Origin: Nitriliruptoraceae bacterium
Lineage (GTDB): Bacteria; Actinomycetota; Nitriliruptoria; Nitriliruptorales; Nitriliruptoraceae
Direction: 5' to 3'
NCBI GenBank assembly: GCA_007120485.1
Contig: SKNP01000409.1
Coordinates: 1-11,453, forward strand
Length of the DNA: 11,453 bases
Both the position numbers and the translations under genes were made by a program. Below, one piece after another: positions 6,776-11,453 of this stretch. The notes below the pieces were generated by a model. The model was not told the origin of the DNA, did no database searches, and saw nothing but the letters and a program-made list of their open reading frames with translations. Numbering within the stretch: position 1 is the stretch's first letter; each line of letters opens with the position of its first letter.

Positions 6776-8946
6776 GATCGCTCGTCGGGGAGGGGATCGG
6801 CCGGGTCAGCGCCCGGATGCAGGATGCAGGCGGCGAGGTGGTCGTCCACCGCGGTGTCCTCCGGCCGGGTCAGCCGCGGGATCACCTCGGTGCAACGGTC
6901 CATCACGGCCGGGCAGCGCGCCGCGAACCGGCAGCCATCGGGCGGGTCGATCAGGTCCGGTGGCGAACCTTCGATCGAGTGCAGCTCCGTGGTCTCCAGC
7001 GAGATCGTGGAGGCCATGAGCCCCTGGGTGTAGGGGTGGGCGGGCGCGTTGAAGACCTGCTCGACCGGTCCCATCTCCACGATCTTGCCGGCGTACATCA
7101 CCGCGACCCGGTCGCAGGTCTCGGCGACGATGCCGAGGTTGTGGGTCACCATCACCAGGCCGACGTCGGCGTCGCGGCGTAGCTCGGCGAGGATGTCGAG
7201 GATCTGCGCCTCGACGATCACGTCCAGGCTGGTGGTCGGCTCGTCGGCGATGACCAGCTGCGGCTGCAGGACGATGCCGAGCGCCAGCATGATGCGTTGC
7301 CGCATCCCGCCGGAGAACTCGTGCGGGTAGTTGTCGACCCGGGTGCGGGGGATCCCCATCTTGGCGAGTGCGGTCTCGGTGAGTTCGCGGACGCGATCGT
7401 TGGAGAGATCCGGGCGGTGGGCTTTGATGGCCTCACGGAAGTGGGAGGAGACCCGCATCAACGGGTCCAGCCGGGTCATCGGCTCCTGGAACACCAGCGA
7501 CGCCCGGTCGCCACGGATCGAGCGCAGTTGCCGGCGGGAAGCGTCGACCAGTTCGATCTCCTCGTTGCCGGGACCGTCCCCACGTGCCGCAAGGGTGATC
7601 TGGCCGGTCACCAGCCCCCCGGGCGGCATGAGGTTGAGCAGCGCGCGGCTGAGCGACGACTTGCCGCAGCCGGATTCGCCGACCAGCCCCAGCGCCTCAC
7701 CGGGAGCCAGGTCCAGGTCGACGCCGTCGACAGCCCACAACGGTCCCCTTGGGGTGCGGTAGCCGACGCGGAGGTCACGGACCTTCAGGACCGGCTCGAC
7801 GCCTGCCGTCGCCGAGTGGACCGGGGCGGTCGGAGGCAGGGAGTCGCGGTCGGCCGTGGCCGGCCCGTCCGGCCCGTCCGCTCGGTGCGGCCCGTTCGGC
7901 GACGTCGAGGTGGTGGCGCCTGGCGGATCGGCACCATCATCCGCGTCGCGGTCGGCGGCCTTGGCGCGACCGCGGGGGAGGGACGCATCCGCGTCCGATC
8001 CGCCGATCGGCGCGCCCCGCAGCTTGGTGCCGGACAGCCCACGGGCACGCAGCAGCGGGTTGATGACGTCGTTCAAGCCCTCACCGACCAGGGTGAGGCC
8101 GGTGACCAGCAGGATGATCGCCACGCCGGGCCACATCGTGGTCCACCACACGCCGGAGGTGATGTCCTGGGTGGCCTGCTGGATGTCGAAGCCCCACTCC
8201 GGGGCTGGTGGCGGAACGCCGTAGCCGAGGAACCCGAGCGAGGCGAGGGTCAGCACCGCGTCGGCCGCGTTGAGCGTGAAGATCACCGGCACGCTCTGGA
8301 CCACGTTGAAGAACACGTAGCGGGTGATGACCGTGCGTTCCTTGGCGCCGAGCGAGCGGGCGCCTTCGACGAACGGTTCCTGCTTGACGCTGAGGGTGTG
8401 GTTGCGCACGACCCGGAAGTACTGCGGGATGTAGACGATCCCCACCGCGGACGCCGCGCTGGCGACGCCCGGAGCGAACAGCTCGCCGAACAGGAAGGCG
8501 ACCACGATCGCCAGCAGCAGCGAGGGAAAGGTGTAGATCGCGTCCATCGTCGTGACGAGTATCCGGTCGAGCCGGCCACCGCGGTAGCCGGCCAGCAACC
8601 CGAGCGGGACCCCGACCAGGAGCGCGATCAACGTCGAGACCAGCACCACGATCATGGCGACGCGGGCGCCACCGATCACCCGGGCGAACACGTCGAACCC
8701 GTCGCGGTTGGTGCCCATCAGGTGGTCGCTGCTGGGTTCCTCCAGCCGGGGAAGTTGACCGGCCTCAGGTTCCTCCGGGTCGACCTGGTACTGCGTCGGT
8801 TCGTACGGAGCGAGCGTCGGCCCGAGCGTCGCCACGAACACGAACCCGAGGGTCATCAGCACACCGATGACGATCAGGACCTGCGCGGTCCTGGTCGCGG
8901 CCCGGAACGGGGCGGCGGTGCGAGCGAGGCGGGCGCGGGCGCTCAA
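6772..8946 (-). CDS. dppCD: DppC-DppD fusion: peptide ABC transporter permease and ATPase in one protein
   Basis: A 724-residue fusion of a membrane subunit and an ATPase. Residues 1-300 are a DppC-type permease: first membrane segment about 21-43, LMGTNRDGFDVFARVIGGAR (76-95), EAA-like loop EGARSLGAKERTVI (194-207), and SLGFLGYGVPPPAPEWG (236-252). Residues about 305-383 are a Pro/Gly/Asp/Ala-rich, presumably flexible linker. Residues 386-724 are a DppD ATPase: Walker A GESGCGKSS (423-431), FQEP (486-489), signature FSGGM (544-548), Walker B ADEP (567-570), His602, HPYTQGLMAS (637-646) and the cysteine set C672, C678, C685, C707. Start: TTG at 8946 overlaps the dppB stop as TTGA and has GAGGAT (8958-8953) 6 bases upstream; the frame is open further upstream, but that stretch reads out of frame through dppB. 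Its stop overlaps dppF by 4 bases. Such fusions are known in some actinobacteria. Confidence 0.9.
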   Translation of the reverse strand: MSARARLARTAAPFRAATRTAQVLIVIGVLMTLGFVFVATLGPTLAPYEPTQYQVDPEEPEAGQLPRLEEPSSDHLMGTNRDGFDVFARVIGGARVAMIVVLVSTLIALLVGVPLGLLAGYRGGRLDRILVTTMDAIYTFPSLLLAIVVAFLFGELFAPGVASAASAVGIVYIPQYFRVVRNHTLSVKQEPFVEGARSLGAKERTVITRYVFFNVVQSVPVIFTLNAADAVLTLASLGFLGYGVPPPAPEWGFDIQQATQDITSGVWWTTMWPGVAIILLVTGLTLVGEGLNDVINPLLRARGLSGTKLRGAPIGGSDADASLPRGRAKAADRDADDGADPPGATTSTSPNGPHRADGPDGPATADRDSLPPTAPVHSATAGVEPVLKVRDLRVGYRTPRGPLWAVDGVDLDLAPGEALGLVGESGCGKSSLSRALLNLMPPGGLVTGQITLAARGDGPGNEEIELVDASRRQLRSIRGDRASLVFQEPMTRLDPLMRVSSHFREAIKAHRPDLSNDRVRELTETALAKMGIPRTRVDNYPHEFSGGMRQRIMLALGIVLQPQLVIADEPTTSLDVIVEAQILDILAELRRDADVGLVMVTHNLGIVAETCDRVAVMYAGKIVEMGPVEQVFNAPAHPYTQGLMASTISLETTELHSIEGSPPDLIDPPDGCRFAARCPAVMDRCTEVIPRLTRPEDTAVDDHLAACILHPGADPADPLPDERS
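7861..7896. repeat. GC-rich 9-base tandem repeat in the dppCD linker
   Basis: CGGCCCGTC occurs twice in tandem (7861-7878), with a third copy differing at the last base at 7888-7896. On the coding strand this encodes DGP-DGP within the interdomain linker. It fits slippage-driven growth of an unstructured linker. Confidence 0.5.
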
Positions 8947-9959
8947 TGCCGGATCCTCGGGTCGATGAGGGCGTTGACGACGTCGATCAGCAGCGAGATG
9001 ACGACGACGACGACCGCGTAGAAGGTGATGATCCCCTGCACACCGACGTAGTCGCGGGCACCGAGGAACGACAGCAACGCGTTGCCGAGCCCGGGCCAGG
9101 AGAACACCCGCTCGGTCAGGATCGAGTTGCCGAGCAGCAGGGCGAACTGCAAGCCGGTGATCGTCACCACCGGAACCATCGCGTTCTTGAAGGCGTGGCG
9201 GAACAGCACCAGGCGTTCGCTGACCCCGCGGGCGTGCGCGGCCTCCACGTAGTCGGCCCGCAGCGTCTGCAGCATGTTGACGCGGACGAACCGCAGGAAG
9301 ATGCCGCCGAAGACCAGCCCCAAGGTGAACCCGGGGAGGATCAGGTGGTAGAGCGAGGCGCCCAACGCGGAGAGGTCCCAGGTGAGCAGCGAGTCCAGGA
9401 CGTAGAAGCCGGTGATGCTCTCGGGCGCGTCGAAGCCCGAGGCACGCCCCCCGGTGGGGAACCACCCCAAGCGGACGCTGAGGTAGAGCTGTCCGAGCAA
9501 GGCGACCCAGAACACGGGTGCGGCGTAGGAGACGATGCCGAACAGCCGGCCGGCGACGTCGAACGGGGTGTCGCGGAGCCGGCCGGCGATCGCGCCGATC
9601 GTCACCCCGAAACCGACGGCGACGATCATCGCGACGACGACCAGTTCGAAGCTGGCGGGGAAGGTGTCGGCGATCACCTGGACGGTGGTGCGGCGATCGG
9701 TGACGGGGTTGCCGAAGTCGCCGGTGACGGCGCCGAGCAGGTAGCGGCCGTACTGGACGATCAGCGGGTCGTTGAGGCCGGCGGCTTCCCGCCGGTTCTC
9801 GAGCTCCTCCGAGCTGACCCGGTCGCCGACGGTCGCGGCGATCGGGTCACCAGGGATGACCCGCAGCATCAGGAACACGACCGTCAGGAGGATCAGCAGC
9901 ATCGGCAAGGTCATCGCGACCCGCGAGAGCAGGTACCGACGCATCGAGCTGCTCGCCAC
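8943..9959 (-). CDS. dppB: DppB-type peptide ABC transporter permease
   Basis: Membrane subunit pairing with the permease half of DppCD. From GTG 9959 the protein has 338 residues: MASSSMRRYLLSRV, first membrane segment about 13-33, the family motif IPGDP (35-39), an extracytoplasmic loop with GLNDPLIVQYGRYL (61-74), further segments near 105-128, 138-161, 203-224, 262-282 and 308-330, and the EAA loop DYVEAAHARGVSERLVL (236-252). It ends DPRIRH, typical of DppB. Start choice: GTG 9959 has GAGAGG (9972-9967) 7 bases upstream; ATG 9944 lacks a good site, and the ATG at 10019 lies beyond the hairpin. Its TGA overlaps the dppCD start by 4 bases. It sits 86 bases after dppA, separated by a strong hairpin. 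Confidence 0.92.
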   Translation of the reverse strand: MASSSMRRYLLSRVAMTLPMLLILLTVVFLMLRVIPGDPIAATVGDRVSSEELENRREAAGLNDPLIVQYGRYLLGAVTGDFGNPVTDRRTTVQVIADTFPASFELVVVAMIVAVGFGVTIGAIAGRLRDTPFDVAGRLFGIVSYAAPVFWVALLGQLYLSVRLGWFPTGGRASGFDAPESITGFYVLDSLLTWDLSALGASLYHLILPGFTLGLVFGGIFLRFVRVNMLQTLRADYVEAAHARGVSERLVLFRHAFKNAMVPVVTITGLQFALLLGNSILTERVFSWPGLGNALLSFLGARDYVGVQGIITFYAVVVVVISLLIDVVNALIDPRIRH

Positions 9960-9966
9960 CGGTGGG

Positions 9967-9972
9967 CCTCTC
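9967..9972 (-). promoter_or_regulatory. Ribosome binding site that fixes the dppB start
   Basis: On the minus strand GAGAGG lies 7 bases before GTG 9959. It favours a GTG start over the ATG at 9944 and shows that dppB can be translated independently of dppA. Confidence 0.6.
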
Positions 9973-9985
9973 AGGATGGCAGTGG

Positions 9986-10017
9986 GTGGGGGCGGGAGTC
10001 GGCGCTCCCGCCCCCAC
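9986..10017 (-). terminator. Strong hairpin between dppA and dppB (attenuator or processing element)
   Basis: GTGGGGGCGGGAG (9986-9998) and CTCCCGCCCCCAC (10005-10017) form a perfect 13-bp stem with a 6-base loop. It starts about 29 bases after the dppA stop and ends before the dppB ribosome binding site (distances along the minus strand). No U-run follows. In binding-protein ABC operons such a structure often lets the binding protein be made in excess, by partial termination or by protecting the upstream mRNA end; that role here is inferred. Confidence 0.7.
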
Positions 10018-10045
10018 ACCTCGGACGTGGGATCAGCTGGCTAGC

Positions 10046-11453
10046 TCACTCCGCGGAGAGGAGCCAGTAGCGGAAGATCTGCATCACGTCCATGGTCTCG
10101 TCGAGACCGGAGACGCCCTCGTCCGCGAAGACCACCGGGGTCTCCTCGATGAGTGGGACGATCAGCGCCTCGTCGACCGCGATCTCCTGGATGTCGGCGA
10201 AGATGTCCGCGCGCTCCTCGGAGTCCGGGTCGTCGACCTGCTGCTGTGCGACGATCAGCTCGTCCATCTCGTCGGTGGCGGGCATCCCCAGGAAGCCGCC
10301 GCTGGCGAAGAACGGCTCGATGTAGTAGTCGGCGTCGAAGTAGCTCGGGTACCAGCCAAGCAGGAAGGCGCCGTGCGTGTCCTCCGAGACAGGGAAGGAC
10401 TCCTCGGTGAACTGCGCCCATTCGCTGGTGTCGGTCTGGACCTCGAACATCCCCGACTCCTCGAGCATGCGGCTGAGCTCCTCCGCCATCGAGGGTTCGG
10501 TCGGGCCGTAGTGGTCGCCGGTCTCGTGTGCCAGCGTGATCGACACCGGCTCGTCGAGGAAGTCCGACGGTTCGGCGTCCTCGTACTGCTCGAACATCGG
10601 CTCGTACTGCGAGAAGCCGGTGGCGATCATCGAGTACAGCGGCGTTCCGAAGCCCTGGAAGACGTTGTCGATCAGACGCTCACGGTCCATGGCCGCGGCG
10701 AAGGCACGACGCACGTCCGGGTCGTCGAACGGCTCCACGTTCGGGTTGAGCACCACGTAGCGGATCGAGGCGCCTTCACCTTCGACCACCTGGATGCCGT
10801 CGGTCGCGGCCAGGTCGGCCTGCTCGTCGGGGGCGAGGTCGCGGAACGCGATGTCGATCTCGCCGCCCTCCAAGGCGAGCCGCAGCTGGCTGGAGCTGTC
10901 GAAGAACTGGACCAGCACCCGGTCGTTGGCCGGAGCATCACCGTGGTAGTCGGGGTTGGCGACCAGGGTCATCGACTCGCCCTCGCGGAAGTCCTCCACG
11001 AGGTAGCGGCCGGTCCCGATGAACTCCTCCTGACGGAAGTCGTCCGGGTCCTCGCCGGTCTCGGAGACCGGGCCGTCAGGGGCCGGGTAGTGGCCATCGG
11101 CGGGCAGGATCGTGCCGACGGTGTAGGCCAGGCGTGAGAGGAAGGTGATGTTCGGCTCGTTGAGGGTGATCTCGACCGTGTGGTCGTCCGGGGTCTCGAT
11201 GTCCTCGATGCCGGCGAGCAGGAACCCGGCGCCCTGCGGGTGCTCCATGTTGATGGCGCGCTCGAGCGAGAACTTCACGTCCTCGCTGGTCATCTCCGAG
11301 CCGTTGGAGAACACCACGTCGTCGCGCAGTTCGAAGGTGTAGGTCAACCCGTCGTCGCTGATCTCGGGCAGATCCGCGGCCAGGAACGGAGCGACCTCGG
11401 TCTCGCCGGCCGGGAAGCCGACCAGCGTCTCGCCGATGTTGAACAGCGCCTGC
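10046..11453 (-). CDS. dppA: DppA-type extracellular solute-binding protein, family 5, N-terminus outside window
   Basis: Binding subunit of the importer, outside the membrane. The last 468 residues are present, without a break; the signal peptide and probably less than 100 residues lie beyond the edge. Family 5 features include ALFNIGETLVGF at the visible start, DGLTYTFELRDDVVFSNG (near 11353-11300), SEDVKFSLERAI, a NPDYHGDAP stretch near 10950, IRYVVLNPNVEPFDDPDVRRA near 10760-10700, and LLGWYPSYFDADYYIEPF near 10370-10315. It ends FRYWLLSAE. The protein is very acidic. Being first in dppA-dppB-dppCD-dppF, it supplies the substrate, most likely peptides, though nickel, opine or sugar ligands occur in the family. 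Confidence 0.92.
   Translation of the reverse strand, partial: QALFNIGETLVGFPAGETEVAPFLAADLPEISDDGLTYTFELRDDVVFSNGSEMTSEDVKFSLERAINMEHPQGAGFLLAGIEDIETPDDHTVEITLNEPNITFLSRLAYTVGTILPADGHYPAPDGPVSETGEDPDDFRQEEFIGTGRYLVEDFREGESMTLVANPDYHGDAPANDRVLVQFFDSSSQLRLALEGGEIDIAFRDLAPDEQADLAATDGIQVVEGEGASIRYVVLNPNVEPFDDPDVRRAFAAAMDRERLIDNVFQGFGTPLYSMIATGFSQYEPMFEQYEDAEPSDFLDEPVSITLAHETGDHYGPTEPSMAEELSRMLEESGMFEVQTDTSEWAQFTEESFPVSEDTHGAFLLGWYPSYFDADYYIEPFFASGGFLGMPATDEMDELIVAQQQVDDPDSEERADIFADIQEIAVDEALIVPLIEETPVVFADEGVSGLDETMDVMQIFRYWLLSAE

Noticed and set aside
7861..7896. Possible CRISPR-like or mobile-element repeat
   Set aside because: The 9-base units are in frame within a protein linker and too short and few for an array or a transposon end.
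7297..9021. Long plus-strand open frame opposite dppCD
   Set aside because: Antisense shadow; the real protein on the minus strand carries all ATPase and permease motifs.
8947..9465. Upstream extension of the dppCD frame into dppB
   Set aside because: The extension reads dppB out of frame and gives Arg/Pro-rich sequence with no membrane segments; the TTG at 8946 has a proper ribosome binding site.
9960..10019. ATG at 10019 as the dppB start
   Set aside because: It would translate through the 13-bp hairpin and add a Pro/Arg-rich stretch not seen in DppB proteins; GTG 9959 has the better ribosome binding site.

Overview
The window looks like chromosomal DNA from a high-GC actinobacterium-like organism. 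Codon third positions are almost all G or C, the genes are tightly packed, and one start is TTG and another GTG. The extracytoplasmic proteins are strongly acidic (Asp/Glu-rich, poor in Lys), which suggests a salt-adapted lineage such as the Nitriliruptoria/Euzebya branch; that placement is inference only. I see no mobile element, CRISPR array, tRNA or rRNA.

Layout, left to right. (1) Positions 1-1651, minus strand: the N-terminal part of a class A penicillin-binding protein (transglycosylase plus transpeptidase), cut by the window edge. Its transglycosylase domain keeps both catalytic glutamates but lacks two normally conserved basic residues. (2) Positions 1652-2185: a divergent intergenic region of about 530 bases with a candidate promoter, several short inverted repeats and a doubtful 42-codon leader ORF. 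(3) Positions 2186-5434, plus strand: ugpB-ugpA-ugpE, an sn-glycerol-3-phosphate/glycerophosphodiester-type ABC importer (lipoprotein plus two permeases) with no ATPase gene next to it. (4) Positions 5455-5493: a perfect 10-bp-arm inverted repeat at the convergent junction, probably a bidirectional terminator. (5) Positions 5474-11453, minus strand: a dipeptide/oligopeptide-type ABC importer operon read dppA-dppB-dppCD-dppF. dppC and dppD are fused into one permease-ATPase gene, dppF has a long insertion in its C-terminal Cys domain, and a 13-bp hairpin separates dppA from dppB.

The two importers face each other and probably serve nutrient scavenging: phosphorus/glycerol from phospholipid head groups, and peptides. 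The ugp genes need an ATPase encoded elsewhere. The dpp operon carries all its subunits, with 4-base stop/start overlaps joining dppB, dppCD and dppF.

I did not find a clearly undescribed system. The points most worth a second look are the altered transglycosylase motif in the penicillin-binding protein, the dppC-dppD fusion together with the enlarged dppF C-terminus, and the two strong hairpins.
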